The notes: a model not told the origin generated them from the sequence alone. A stretch of DNA of 64,000 bases from JAZDGX01 sp964482205 (GCA_964482205.1 CAYZWI010000001.1:372001-436000), one strand, 5' to 3'. Positions 24,646-33,738 are shown, numbered from the stretch's first letter. Translations and numbers: made by a program.

Positions 24646-26040
24646 TCACGGTCCCAGGTCTCGAATCGCGTGCATCACTCGTTCCCCGTAGCGACGGGCT
24701 GCCTCGGCTCCCGAACTGTCGGGAGGAGGCATGGGACTTCCGAACACGACGCGCATTCTCCTGCGCAGAAAGAGCGACCTCCAGGGATGGCCGCTTCCAA
24801 GGATGCGCGCCGGAACCACGGGAACCCCCGAGCGCTTGGCGAGGAGGGCGATTCCCGGATGCGCCTGCCCGAGCTCTTCTCCCGCGATCCGAGTCCCCTC
24901 CGGGAATACGGCGAGCGGCGCGGCGCGCGAAAGATGCGCGAGGGCGCGTTCCAGTCCGCGCCTGTCGGCCTCGCCCCGCCGGATGGGAATCGCCTTCAGC
25001 GAACGGATCCACGCGCCCAGCAAGGGAATCCGGAACAACTCCTCCTTCGCGAGGAACCCGACCATCATGGGAACGGCTGCCGCGATGAGCGGCGGATCGA
25101 GATACGATTTGTGGTTGCTCGCCAACAGGAACGCGCCCTTCGGAAGGGTTTCGGCCCCGTGGACCCGCAATCCGAAGAAAATTCGCATGATCGTCCGGCT
25201 CAACCACTGGACTGCCCGGTATCCGGCGGGCCCGGCGATGTGCCCGCCGCCCGCGTACAGGGCCAGGATGATCTCGACCTGCTCGGTCAACGCGAGCCGG
25301 GTGGTATCCAGCCGAATGGAATCGGAAGCCTGCCGGAGAGGGGAAACATCCCGCTCGGAGTCGCGCCGGTCGCGTTCCACGATACCCGCCCGCACAACGC
25401 CTTCATCGACCGGCGTGCCTTCCCTTTCCAGTTGGGCCTTCCGGCGCGCCACGCGGGCATCCAGCGACGCGGTCAGGAAGATCTTCAGGCGGGCTTGGGG
25501 AAAGACCGTCGTCCCCATGTCGCGGCCTTCCACCACGGAGGGATGCCGCCCCGCCAGATCGCGCAGCGCCTTCCCCACTCGCTCCCGCACGGCCGGCTGG
25601 GTCGCGAGCAAGGATGCCCGCGCGCCAGCTTCGGGCGAACGAAGATCGCCCGTCCCCTCGAGCCCGTCCACCCAGACGCGGAACTGTTCCGCCTCGGGTT
25701 CGGCGCGCAGTTCGGTTTCTCGAAGCAGCCGCTCGATCCCTTCCCGCGCACTCAGGGACTCTTGGTCCAAGCCCTTTCGCGAGGCCGCCAGCGCGAAGGC
25801 GCGATAGAGGGCCCCCGAATCCAGGTACGCGAAGCCGAGACGGCGGGCCACTTCGCGAGCGGTGCTCGACTTCCCCACTCCCGCGGGGCCGTCGATCGCG
25901 ATGACGGGAAACACCGGCGGAGAGAGCTCCTCAGAGAGCTCCCCGGAAGATCCAACTTGCTCCGCTCCTCCGCGAGCCCGCGCCTGAAGATCCTCCGCCC
26001 CGCTCTGGAATCGGGCGCCCTTCCCCCGCGGCGGCGTCAC
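24646..26040 (-). CDS. cmk: Cytidylate kinase fused to 1-acylglycerol-3-phosphate acyltransferase
   Basis: 464 aa in one continuous frame. Residues ~45-265 are Cmk: P-loop GPAGVGKSST at 51-60, YLDSGALYRA, VVEGRDMGTTVFPQA, and RDRRDSERDVSPLRQASDSI; it phosphorylates CMP/dCMP. From about residue 275 a PlsC domain follows: NHKSYLDPPL (HX4D catalytic motif), RGEADRRGLERAL and VFPEGTR, which acylates lysophosphatidic acid at the membrane. The first ~42 residues are a nonconserved extension. GTG start overlaps the rluB stop (GTGA). Separate cmk and plsC genes are neighbours in some bacteria; a fusion is less usual. Confidence 0.94.
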   Translation of the reverse strand: MTPPRGKGARFQSGAEDLQARARGGAEQVGSSGELSEELSPPVFPVIAIDGPAGVGKSSTAREVARRLGFAYLDSGALYRAFALAASRKGLDQESLSAREGIERLLRETELRAEPEAEQFRVWVDGLEGTGDLRSPEAGARASLLATQPAVRERVGKALRDLAGRHPSVVEGRDMGTTVFPQARLKIFLTASLDARVARRKAQLEREGTPVDEGVVRAGIVERDRRDSERDVSPLRQASDSIRLDTTRLALTEQVEIILALYAGGGHIAGPAGYRAVQWLSRTIMRIFFGLRVHGAETLPKGAFLLASNHKSYLDPPLIAAAVPMMVGFLAKEELFRIPLLGAWIRSLKAIPIRRGEADRRGLERALAHLSRAAPLAVFPEGTRIAGEELGQAHPGIALLAKRSGVPVVPARILGSGHPWRSLFLRRRMRVVFGSPMPPPDSSGAEAARRYGERVMHAIRDLGP

Positions 26041-26822
26041 AATGCGATCCCCGTCAGGCGGGAGAGATGCTCGCGCTCCTCTTTCGTGAGCGGCCGGAAG
26101 GAACCTTGCGGCAGATCGCCCAAGGCGATCCCCGCGAAGGCGATGCGCTTCAGCCGGAGCACGCGCAGGTCGACGGCTTTGCAGATCCGGCGGACCTCCC
26201 GCTTCTTGCCTTCGGTCAGCGTGAAAGTGAGAACCGCCGCGCCCGAAGAGCCGCGCTTCACGCGCACGCGAGCAGGCCCGCTCCGCTCGCCCGCGCCGAT
26301 CGGAACTCCTTCGGCCATGCGCGCGATCTGCGACGGATGCGGCCGAGGAGTCACGCGGACCCGGTAGACCTTCTCGATCTTCTTCGACGGATGCAGGAGC
26401 GCATCGGCCAGCTCTCCGTGGTTCGTCAGGAGAAGCAGGCCTTCCGAGGTGCGATCGAGCCGACCGACGGGAAAGACGCGGCCCGGGATCTTTCGCAGAT
26501 AGACTTCGATCCCCGGACGGCCGAGCTCGTCATTGGCCGTCACGAGAACGCCCGCCGGTTTGTGAAAGGCATAGAAGCGCCAGGTCCGCGGCGGTTGCAC
26601 GCGCTCACCATCGACGGTGACTCGCTCCCGCCCCGCCTCCACCAGGCGCCCGGGATCGACGACCGTTTCGCCGTCGATGGCGACCCGTCCGGCGAATACG
26701 ATTTCCATCGCGCGCCGCCGGGAAGCGATTCCGCAAAGCGCCAGATAGCGGTTCAGGCGCATCGCCTGCCCGGAAGGTTTGCGGCCACCCCCGCCGCGGA
26801 GAGCGTCGTCGCCAGCCGTCAT
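26037..26822 (-). CDS. rluB: Pseudouridine synthase, RluB/RsuA family
   Basis: 261 aa. An N-terminal S4 RNA-binding domain (RLNRYLALCGIASRRRAMEI) precedes the catalytic domain with GRLDRTSEGLLLLTN (catalytic Asp) and EGKKREVRRICKAV. Modifies a uridine in rRNA; location between scpB and cmk is a widespread arrangement for 23S enzyme RluB. ATG at 26822 has GAGGA just upstream and follows the scpB end; a longer start at 26888 would overlap scpB. Confidence 0.92.
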   Translation of the reverse strand: MTAGDDALRGGGGRKPSGQAMRLNRYLALCGIASRRRAMEIVFAGRVAIDGETVVDPGRLVEAGRERVTVDGERVQPPRTWRFYAFHKPAGVLVTANDELGRPGIEVYLRKIPGRVFPVGRLDRTSEGLLLLTNHGELADALLHPSKKIEKVYRVRVTPRPHPSQIARMAEGVPIGAGERSGPARVRVKRGSSGAAVLTFTLTEGKKREVRRICKAVDLRVLRLKRIAFAGIALGDLPQGSFRPLTKEEREHLSRLTGIAL

Positions 26823-26847
26823 GAATCCTCGATCGGGAAAGTGGTTT

Positions 26848-27651
26848 CTATGCCGGCGGAAGAATGGAGGTCTCGATGCCGCCTTCATCGGAATCGACCA
26901 AGTCGCCGCACGAGAGAGTGGAAACAGTTTCTTCCGTCGATTCGAGGACGGCCTGCTCTCGTGCGAGCGGTCCCGCAGGCTCGTCTTCCCCAGGCTCGTC
27001 TTCCGCGAGCTCGCTGCCGGAAGCCGAATCGCTTTCTTCCAGCGGGGGCATCCCGCCGTCCTCGGCTTGCGATTCGCCCGGCACCGGAAGCAGCCCCGCG
27101 CGTTCGAGTTCGGCCCGTGCTTCCTCGCGGTCCGCGAGGGCGGCGAATTCCTCGAGCTTCGGCAGCTCCTCGATGGCGGAGAGGCCGAAGTGCTCGAGGA
27201 AGAGCGGTGTCGTGGCGTACAGCAGCGGATGTCCCACGGCGCGGGCGCGCCCCTTGATCGTGACCAGCTTTCGCTCGAGCAGGGTGTGCAAGGTTGCGCC
27301 GCAGTCCACCCCGCGAACGGTCTCGATTTCGCCGCGGGTGATCGGTTGGCGGTAGGCGACGATGGCGAGCACTTCGAGCGCGGCGCGTGACAGGCGCTGG
27401 CGGCGCCGGCCGGCGAGCAGGCGCTCGACCCAACCCGACATCTCCGGGCGCGTCAGAATCTGGAAACCGTTTCCCACCCGGAAAAGCGCGATGCCCCGGT
27501 TGCCGTCGCCGTACAACGCTTCGAGTTCTTCGAGGCTTGCGGTGATTTCCTCGGTGCTCGCTTCCGAAACCGCCTCCTGGATTTGCTCCGCCGTGAGAGG
27601 ACCGTCGGCAACGAAGAGCAAGGCTTCGACGATCCTGCAGAGGTCTCTCAT
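26848..27651 (-). CDS. scpB: Segregation and condensation protein B
   Basis: 267 aa. ScpB is the winged-helix kite subunit of the SMC condensin complex. Motifs: RIVEALLFVADGPLTAEQIQ, LSRAALEVLAIVAYRQPITR, and LLYATTPLFLEHFGL. An acidic, Ser/Glu-rich C-terminal tail of about 80 residues is added. The ATG overlaps the scpA stop (ATGA). Confidence 0.94.
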   Translation of the reverse strand: MRDLCRIVEALLFVADGPLTAEQIQEAVSEASTEEITASLEELEALYGDGNRGIALFRVGNGFQILTRPEMSGWVERLLAGRRRQRLSRAALEVLAIVAYRQPITRGEIETVRGVDCGATLHTLLERKLVTIKGRARAVGHPLLYATTPLFLEHFGLSAIEELPKLEEFAALADREEARAELERAGLLPVPGESQAEDGGMPPLEESDSASGSELAEDEPGEDEPAGPLAREQAVLESTEETVSTLSCGDLVDSDEGGIETSILPPA

Positions 27652-28538
27652 GCCTGCGGCCCCCATGCGACCCGCCCCGGAGAGAGGGTCGCGGAAACAG
27701 CTTCGGAAACGGCCCCGGGAAGCGCGGACGCTTCATCCGCCGCCGCGGGCTCTTGCCAGGAGGCCGACTCCTCCGCGAAACGGCGGGCGCAAACCCACAG
27801 GTCGCCGAAGGTCTCGTCCTGGAGCAGCTGCACGACCTGCTGACGAGCGAGCTCGAGCGCGGCCAGAAGCGTGACCGCGATTTCCACGCCGCGGTTGCCG
27901 GACTGGAACAACTGATGGAAGGCGAGCCGCCCGCCCAGGGCCTCGAGGCGCAGCAGGAGAAATGTCACCTGGTCTTCCAGCCGCACCGAATCGAGCCGCA
28001 CCTGGTGGATCGCCGCCTGCTCCATTCGGCGCCGTTGTTCGATTTCGTGGAGCGTGCGCACCAGGATGTAAAGATCGATCTCCTGCAGAGGAAACTCGTA
28101 GTCGGCCGGCAGGCCGGGCCGGAAGCGGCGGGCGAAGCGCGGTCCGGCTTGTTCGCGCCGCACCGCCAGCGCGGCGGCCGCCTCCTTGAAGGTGCGATAG
28201 TTGAGCAGGCGTTGAATCAGCTCTTCTTCGCTTTGGGGCTGGTCGTCGTCCGCATCGGATACCGGCGGCCGGGGCAGCAGCCCTCTCGACTTGATGCGCA
28301 TCAGCGTCGCCGCCATGACCAGGAATTCGCCGGCGATCTCGACATTCAACTCCTCCATTCGCCGGAGGTAGTCGAGATACTGAGCGGTGATCTTCGCCAC
28401 CGAGATTTCCCAGATCTCGATCCGCGCTTCCTTGATGAGATGGAGCAGCAGATCGAGCGGGCCCTCGAAATTGTCGAGGCGGATGTGATATCCCGCGGCA
28501 ACCGGTCCGGCCGCAGTCTGTCCCGAGGCCTCATCCAT
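27648..28538 (-). CDS. scpA: Segregation and condensation protein A
   Basis: 296 aa. ScpA is the kleisin closing the SMC ring. Hallmark FEGPLDLLLHLIKEARIEIWEISVAKITAQYLDY is seen near the N-terminus, split here by normal family variation, followed by AGEFLVMAATLMRIKSRGLLP and a C-terminal winged-helix region. Start has GGAGG at 8 nt. First gene of scpA-scpB-rluB-cmk/plsC, behind a clear promoter. Confidence 0.94.
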   Translation of the reverse strand: MDEASGQTAAGPVAAGYHIRLDNFEGPLDLLLHLIKEARIEIWEISVAKITAQYLDYLRRMEELNVEIAGEFLVMAATLMRIKSRGLLPRPPVSDADDDQPQSEEELIQRLLNYRTFKEAAAALAVRREQAGPRFARRFRPGLPADYEFPLQEIDLYILVRTLHEIEQRRRMEQAAIHQVRLDSVRLEDQVTFLLLRLEALGGRLAFHQLFQSGNRGVEIAVTLLAALELARQQVVQLLQDETFGDLWVCARRFAEESASWQEPAAADEASALPGAVSEAVSATLSPGRVAWGPQA

Positions 28539-28561
28539 TGAGCCCACCTCCCGAAAGCCGC

Positions 28562-28590
28562 ACACTATGGGTGACGTGCACGGCTGTCAA
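28562..28590 (-). promoter_or_regulatory. Promoter of scpA-scpB-rluB-cmk operon
   Basis: Minus-strand TTGACA (28590-28585), 17-nt spacer, TAGTGT (28567-28562), with GGGAGG and the scpA ATG downstream. It lies in the 82-nt divergent gap with yjbQ. Confidence 0.65.
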
Positions 28591-28620
28591 GGACGCCGCA
28601 GCTCGACGCGAGGAGGAACG

Positions 28621-29067
28621 ATGGAGATTCGCACGTACAGGCTCGAAGTGCCGACCCGGGGCTTTTGCGACATCGTCGATGTGACACCCCGAATTCGCGA
28701 TCTGGTTCGCGGCGAAGGGCTGAAGGAAGGATCGTTGCTTCTGTTCATGGGCGGAGCGACCGCCGGCGTGACGACCATCGAGTTCGAACCGGGCGCGGTC
28801 GCGGATCTGCGGGCCGCGCTGGAGCGGATCGCGCCGGCCAGTATTCCGTATGCGCACGATGCCCGCTGGGGAGACGGGAACGGGTTTTCGCACGTGCGCG
28901 CGGCCCTCGTGAAAGCGAGCCTGGAGATCCCCGTGTCCGAGGGAGAACTATTGCTTGGGACATGGCAGCAAGCCGTCGTCTGCGACTTCGACAACCGCCC
29001 GAGACGCCGCGAATTCGTCTGCCAGCTTCGGGGAATCTTTCCGGAAGGAGGCTCCCGAGTGCGCTAG
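28621..29067 (+). CDS. yjbQ: YjbQ/UPF0047 family protein
   Basis: 148 aa, family size. Members adopt a small beta/alpha fold with a conserved His/Asp metal site and have been linked to weak thiamine-phosphate synthase activity. Conserved here: LFMGGATAGVTTIEFEPG, YAHDARWGDGNGFSHVRAAL, and LLLGTWQQAVVCDFDNRPRRR. GAGGAGGAA lies before the ATG. Monocistronic plus-strand gene. Confidence 0.92.
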   Translation: MEIRTYRLEVPTRGFCDIVDVTPRIRDLVRGEGLKEGSLLLFMGGATAGVTTIEFEPGAVADLRAALERIAPASIPYAHDARWGDGNGFSHVRAALVKASLEIPVSEGELLLGTWQQAVVCDFDNRPRRREFVCQLRGIFPEGGSRVR

Positions 29068-29094
29068 GCCGGGCCTCGAGGGCGCGGGACGGAA

Positions 29095-29129
29095 GAATGC
29101 CAGGAGGCGGTGACTCGCTCCTGGCATTC
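29095..29129. terminator. 12-bp hairpin at convergent junction
   Basis: GAATGCCAGGAG (29095-29106) pairs perfectly with CTCCTGGCATTC (29118-29129), 11-nt loop. It sits between convergent yjbQ and the minus-strand lipoprotein gene. There is no T-run, so termination would be non-canonical. The other ~120 nt to 29249 show no gene. Confidence 0.5.
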
Positions 29130-29249
29130 CATCAAGAGTCGGCCGGCACGCCCCCGAGTCTTCCTGGTTGTGCAAGCTATCCAGTGAGGACCTTGGGCCG
29201 ATGGGGCTCCAGCCTGTTGTTCACCAAGGGCATTGCGCCCCGCTCTTTC

Positions 29250-30098
29250 TCAGGGGCACTCGATCGGCACGATGTCCCAGAGAAAGAACACCTCGAGACT
29301 GGTCTTGCGCAGCCGCACGAACTCATACGGCCGGACAGCCTGCCCGCCGGGGCAATCCCCTCCCGCCGGAAGCAGCCTCACGGGGACCTGAAGGTACCCC
29401 GCGACAGTGCGGCTGGCGTTCGCGCCGACCTCCATTTCGCTTCCGGCCGGCTGCTCGCCCGCGAAAACGGCGAGCACCATTTCGGAGTCGAAATCCACCT
29501 CGGGCAGTACGACGCGGTCCTCCCCGACCAACTCCCGCATCGCCAGGAGCAGCGCGTCCGCATTCCGGATGATGCGCGCGTCTCGCATCGCCACTCGCGA
29601 GTGGGAGCCGCGCATCAACCTGGATGTGGGGACCCATTCGACGCGCTCGTTACCCTCACCGAGCGCTTCGCTGCGCGCCTGGATGCGGATGCCGTCGAGA
29701 AGCGCGATCAAGCGCCGCTGCCCTTCGCTGAGTTGATCCTCGGCGGTCCAGGAGAAGCCTCGTGGCTCGTTCCCGCTGATCAGGATCACGGCCGCGTCCG
29801 CTTCGCCTTGAGGCCAGGGGCCGAACGCCGCTTTCGACGCCGCGGTCCTCAAGTCCCCCAGTGTGCTTGCCGCCACGAGGCCGGCCGCGGACTCTCCGCC
29901 GGTCCGGTACTCGATGGCGCCGTCGCCGAGAATCGTCAGCGTGTCCGAACCCGAGGAGGAGAGGTACTGGAGGGAGTCCCAAGGCGCGAAGAACTCTTCG
30001 GGCGTGGACGGCGTTCCTGCTCCGCATCCCCAAAGGAGGACGCAGGCCACTCCCAGGAGCGCCGCAAACCCCGTGTGCCTATTGCCGTGCATTGTCAC
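29250..30098 (-). CDS. Predicted lipoprotein with PrcB-like C-terminal domain
   Basis: 282 aa. Signal peptide with lipobox (VACVLLWGC) near residue 25. The C-terminal ~100 residues (VDFDSEMVLAVFAGEQPAGSE, then ASRTVAGYLQVPVRLLPA, PYEFVRLRKTSLEVFF) resemble the PrcB C-terminal domain, known from an accessory protein of a Treponema protease complex. The typical G-G-Y in that family reads G-S here, so the match is partial. GTG at 30098 (ATG at 30092 alternative). The Shine-Dalgarno GGAGG lies inside the palindrome CCTCCGTACGGAGG (30108-30121). It is downstream of the 30290 barrel gene on the same strand. Confidence 0.72.
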   Translation of the reverse strand: MTMHGNRHTGFAALLGVACVLLWGCGAGTPSTPEEFFAPWDSLQYLSSSGSDTLTILGDGAIEYRTGGESAAGLVAASTLGDLRTAASKAAFGPWPQGEADAAVILISGNEPRGFSWTAEDQLSEGQRRLIALLDGIRIQARSEALGEGNERVEWVPTSRLMRGSHSRVAMRDARIIRNADALLLAMRELVGEDRVVLPEVDFDSEMVLAVFAGEQPAGSEMEVGANASRTVAGYLQVPVRLLPAGGDCPGGQAVRPYEFVRLRKTSLEVFFLWDIVPIECP

Positions 30099-30289
30099 CT
30101 GAAGCTCCCTCCGTACGGAGGCCTAGCAAGAAGGGTGCCAGACCGACGATTCGCGCGGTTTCCAACCTGTTGGCTCACAAGCAATTGCAAGGATGATTGC
30201 GTTTGCCCAGGCGTTCGCGTGCCGTTTCCCTCAGGAAACTGCGACCAGCTCCAGAAAGCTGACAGCGCGGGAGCGGAGCCCCGGTCCTC

Positions 30290-31492
30290 TCACCGGCTGC
30301 CCGCCCGATAATGAAGCACCGCTTGCACCTGCGTCTTCTCGTAGTCGGCGAAGGGAATCAGGGATTCGTTGCGATGCCATCCCGCCTGCAGTTCGACGCC
30401 GAAGTCCCCGGCCAGGGGCCGCTGAAGGCTCAAGACCACGCGATTGCGCTCGGCGAATTCCGTGTCGTCCGGGTCGTCGACGTCCAAAGTCGGATCGAAG
30501 AGCCGTCTCCCGTCGTCGTACTCGTAGTAAGGATACCAGCGGGCAAGCAGGTGACCGCTCATGCGCCAGGGAAGGATCGTTCCGATGGAGACATCCAACT
30601 GGACGCGGCTCAGAGGCACCCCCACGCTGTTGCTCCAGACGCGTTGAAACGCGGCCGTCATGCGCATGTCGGCCGGCGAGAGCGTCTCCGCCCCGATCCC
30701 AAGCGAGAAGGAGCCATCCTTGCGGTCGTATCCCAGCGGGACGGCGACTCCGCCCTCGAGTTCGCCCGCCGGGCTGCCCAGCGCCTCTTCCCGGTACCAC
30801 AGGCCCTCCCCTTCCAGCGAGGCGAGGGCCGTCCAGGATGGAGTTCGCTTCCAGCGCAACTCGCCCGCCGCCTGGGCCGCCGCTCTCGACCGGTCGAGCC
30901 CGGCCGGGCCCGGCCGCCGATGGAGGCCGACGAGGTGAACGCGCCATTGGAGATCGGTGTCCCAGCCCAAGCGTGAAAGTCCGCGAAGCCCCGTCTCCAG
31001 CCGGTCGGAATCCCGGTTCCCTGGGTCCTCTCCGCCGGCCTCTTCTTGTTGGTGGGGAAAATAGCGGCCGGAGAGATCCAGGTACGCCTCGCTCCACCCG
31101 CGCATCGCGTTCCAGCGATAGGCGCTTCGGAGCAGGAGCAAGTGTCGATTCTCGCTCGCCTCGCGCGTGTACCGCTCCGTTCCCCAGCGGAACTCGAGCG
31201 AAGCGCCGACCGGCGAGCCCGCGCTCCCGCCCGCGCCCTCCGATGCGCCCAACTGTCGCCATCCCAGCGACCACTCCAGTCTCTGGAAGGAATCTCCGCT
31301 GCGATGACCGGCTTCCACCCACTCCCGCGGATTGCTGTCCCATCCGGCGGCCACGGCCGCGCGGCTCTCCGCGTCCCAGCGCGCGTGAGAGGGAGCCGGC
31401 AGCCAGAGGAAGGCGAAAAGCGCCAGGAGGCAGATGGCCGCACGGCCCGATTTGCCGCCCCACGCTCCTCGCCTGTCGATCACGGCGCTCAC
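30290..31492 (-). CDS. Predicted outer-membrane beta-barrel protein of unknown function
   Basis: 400 aa. GTG at 31492 has GAGGAG 5 nt upstream and overlaps the previous stop (GTGA). A signal peptide (AAICLLALFAFLWLPAPSHA) is followed by alternating aromatic/hydrophilic strands such as RLEWSLGWRQLG, SLEFRWGTERYTR, AYLDLSGRYFP and GHLLARWYPYYEYDD, typical of transmembrane barrels. No family was recognised. It is the last gene coupled to a two-component system. Confidence 0.72.
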   Translation of the reverse strand: MSAVIDRRGAWGGKSGRAAICLLALFAFLWLPAPSHARWDAESRAAVAAGWDSNPREWVEAGHRSGDSFQRLEWSLGWRQLGASEGAGGSAGSPVGASLEFRWGTERYTREASENRHLLLLRSAYRWNAMRGWSEAYLDLSGRYFPHQQEEAGGEDPGNRDSDRLETGLRGLSRLGWDTDLQWRVHLVGLHRRPGPAGLDRSRAAAQAAGELRWKRTPSWTALASLEGEGLWYREEALGSPAGELEGGVAVPLGYDRKDGSFSLGIGAETLSPADMRMTAAFQRVWSNSVGVPLSRVQLDVSIGTILPWRMSGHLLARWYPYYEYDDGRRLFDPTLDVDDPDDTEFAERNRVVLSLQRPLAGDFGVELQAGWHRNESLIPFADYEKTQVQAVLHYRAGSR

Positions 31493-32367
31493 GGCTGCTC
31501 CTCGCTTCTCCCCGCCCGTTCCTCCCACTCCTCGGCTCGCCGCACCATCTCCTCCTTCTTTGCCTTCAGCCAGCCCTCGAGCAAAGCGAGAACGCGCTCC
31601 ATGTCGCCGCCCGCAACGCCCGGCCCGCCGGGCATGCGCTCGAGCAGCAGGGCAAACCACCCCGCCTGGCCCGCGCCGGCCGGCCACCCCGCTCCTTCGG
31701 CGTGAACCGACGCCGGCTCTTCGAAGAACGCTTGATCGGAAACGAGACGGGCGCGCTCGGCGGCCAGACGGCGGCGAGCCAGCGAGCGTTCCTCGGCCTT
31801 CACCAGTTCCAGCCACCGATCCGCCCGGTCGCCGAGATCCCGCGCATAGGCCGCGCGTTCGCGGAGCATCCCGGGCGGAGCGTCTTCCGAGACGGGGGGA
31901 AGATCGAACTCCGCGCTCGGCGCCTGCGCGGAGACTTCCAGGAGGCGTTCCCTTCGAACCAGGAGGCTTTCGACCCCTTGGCCCGCTTGCTCGCCTCCCG
32001 TTCGACCGGCCAGAGCCGCCTCCAACGATTCCAGCGCCCGCCCGCGCGCCGCGTCGCAGAGCAACTCCTGAGCGAGCGCCGCGGCGGCGAGGATCCGCAG
32101 GGAATCGACGACCGCCTCGCCTCTGGCCAGAAGCGTTCGCTCCCCTTCGGCATCGTCCCGCGCCCGCGCTCGAGCCCGCTCCTGCGCCAGCGAATCGCCG
32201 CGGGCCGCGACCACCAACTGTGTCGCCTCCAGCCGCTCCAGCGACGCGCGGCATTCCGTCCAGGCCTGCCAGGAAGCGTCCGGCTCCTGGGCGGAGACGG
32301 CCGCCGCATACGCCAACGCGAGGCAGAAAACGGCCGGCCAGCGTATGTCCCACACAGTCCGGATCAC
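31489..32367 (-). CDS. Secreted coiled-coil protein of unknown function
   Basis: 292 aa. Signal peptide WPAVFCLALAYAAAVSA, then mostly charged helix (QLVVAARGDSLAQERARARA, RAAYARDLGDRADRWLELVK, EGWLKAKKEEMVRRAEEWEE). No known domain. The GTG start overlaps the stop of the response regulator gene and its stop overlaps the barrel start, so the three are translationally coupled. A periplasmic partner of the barrel is plausible but inferred. Confidence 0.7.
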   Translation of the reverse strand: MIRTVWDIRWPAVFCLALAYAAAVSAQEPDASWQAWTECRASLERLEATQLVVAARGDSLAQERARARARDDAEGERTLLARGEAVVDSLRILAAAALAQELLCDAARGRALESLEAALAGRTGGEQAGQGVESLLVRRERLLEVSAQAPSAEFDLPPVSEDAPPGMLRERAAYARDLGDRADRWLELVKAEERSLARRRLAAERARLVSDQAFFEEPASVHAEGAGWPAGAGQAGWFALLLERMPGGPGVAGGDMERVLALLEGWLKAKKEEMVRRAEEWEERAGRSEEQP

Positions 32368-33737
32368 AGCAATCCGTACTTCTCGAGCTTGTAGTACAGA
32401 GCGCTCGTCTTGATTTCCAGAAGGCGGGCGGCCTCGGCCTTGACTCCGCGAGCTTCCTCCAACGCGCGTTCGAGAAGGGTTCGTTCGAGCTCGGCGAGCG
32501 ATTGGTTGAGAGGCAGAATGCCCGTCGGGAGGGGCAGGCGCTCGGCCTGGGCCTGGCGCAGAAAGTGCAGGTCGTGCTCTTCCACGCGCTCTCCTTCGCA
32601 GAGGACGATGGCGCGCTCGAGAGCGTTCTCCAACTCCCGCACATTGCCGGGCCAGTCGTACAGCGTGAGCAGCCGCAGCGCAGCGGGGCTGATCCCCAGC
32701 CGCGGTCGCGAAAGCCCCGCGCAGAGCCGGCCGAGGAAGTGTTGGACGAGAAGCGGGATGTCTTCCTTGCGCTCCCGCAGAGGGGGCAGGTCGAGCGGAA
32801 TCACATAGAGCCGGTAGAAGAGGTCCTCGCGGAAGCGCCCCGCCAGAACCTCCGCGCGGATATCGCGGTTGGTGGCGGCGATCACGCGCACATTGACCCG
32901 CAGCGTCTGCTCCCCTCCGACGCGCTCGAACTCGCGCTCTTGCAGGACGCGCAGCAGCCGCATCTGCACGGCGGGGCCGATGTCGGCGATCTCGTCGAGA
33001 AAGAGCGTGCCCGCTTCGGCCAACTCGAAGCGGCCGCGCCGCTGGCGCATGGCGCCGGTGAAGGCACCCTTCTCGTGGCCGAAGAGCTCGCTCTCCAGCA
33101 CCCCTTCGGCAAGCGCGCCGCAGTTGACGCGCACGAAAGGGGCGCTTCGCCGCGGGCTGCGCATGTGGACGGCGCGCGCCACCAGCTCCTTGCCCGTGCC
33201 GCTTTCGCCGGTGATGAGCACCGAGCTCGAGGAGGCGGCCACTTTGGCGATGGTCGCATAGACCTCGAGCATGCGAGGTGAGCGGCCCACGATCTCGCCC
33301 TCGTTGAATGTCGCCGCGACCTCCGCTTCGAGGTACTGCCGCCGCTCACGTTCCCGGCCGAGCGCGATCCGGTCCTCACGCACCTGAAGGGCCTGGGCCG
33401 CTTTTCCACAGAGATGATCCATGCGAACGGGCTTGGTGAGGAAGTCGAACGCCCCCGCGCGCATCGCCTCCACGGCCGCTTCAATGGTGCCGAAGGCCGT
33501 CAGAATGAGGACTTCCGCGAGGGGATCCTCGCCCTTGATCGCCCGCAGGAGCCCGATGCCGTCCATGCCCGGCAGCTTGAGATCGGTCACGACCAGGGCG
33601 GGCATGACCGGCCTGCACAAGGCCAACCCTTCCTCGGCGCTCGCCGCCGCTCGCGTCTCATGGCCCGCGGAGCGAAGGACCTCGGCCAGCGCCTCGCGCA
33701 GCGTGTCGTTGTCCTCGACGACCAGAACGGACGCCAC
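32364..33737 (-). CDS. Sigma-54-dependent response regulator, NtrC family
   Basis: 457 aa. Receiver domain with phosphoacceptor Asp52 in VVTDLKLPGMDG and lysine in FLTKPVRM. Sigma-54 AAA+ domain with Walker A GESGTGKE, the sigma-54-contacting GAFTGA loop, LDEIADIGPAVQMRLLRVLQ and NVRVIAATNRDI. C-terminal Fis-type helix-turn-helix (EEARGVKAEAARLLEIKTSALYYKLEKYGLL). Activates sigma-54 promoters after phosphorylation by the kinase encoded 1 nt upstream. GTG start. Its target promoters are not evident in the window. Confidence 0.95.
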   Translation of the reverse strand: MASVLVVEDNDTLREALAEVLRSAGHETRAAASAEEGLALCRPVMPALVVTDLKLPGMDGIGLLRAIKGEDPLAEVLILTAFGTIEAAVEAMRAGAFDFLTKPVRMDHLCGKAAQALQVREDRIALGRERERRQYLEAEVAATFNEGEIVGRSPRMLEVYATIAKVAASSSSVLITGESGTGKELVARAVHMRSPRRSAPFVRVNCGALAEGVLESELFGHEKGAFTGAMRQRRGRFELAEAGTLFLDEIADIGPAVQMRLLRVLQEREFERVGGEQTLRVNVRVIAATNRDIRAEVLAGRFREDLFYRLYVIPLDLPPLRERKEDIPLLVQHFLGRLCAGLSRPRLGISPAALRLLTLYDWPGNVRELENALERAIVLCEGERVEEHDLHFLRQAQAERLPLPTGILPLNQSLAELERTLLERALEEARGVKAEAARLLEIKTSALYYKLEKYGLL

Positions 33738-33738
33738 T

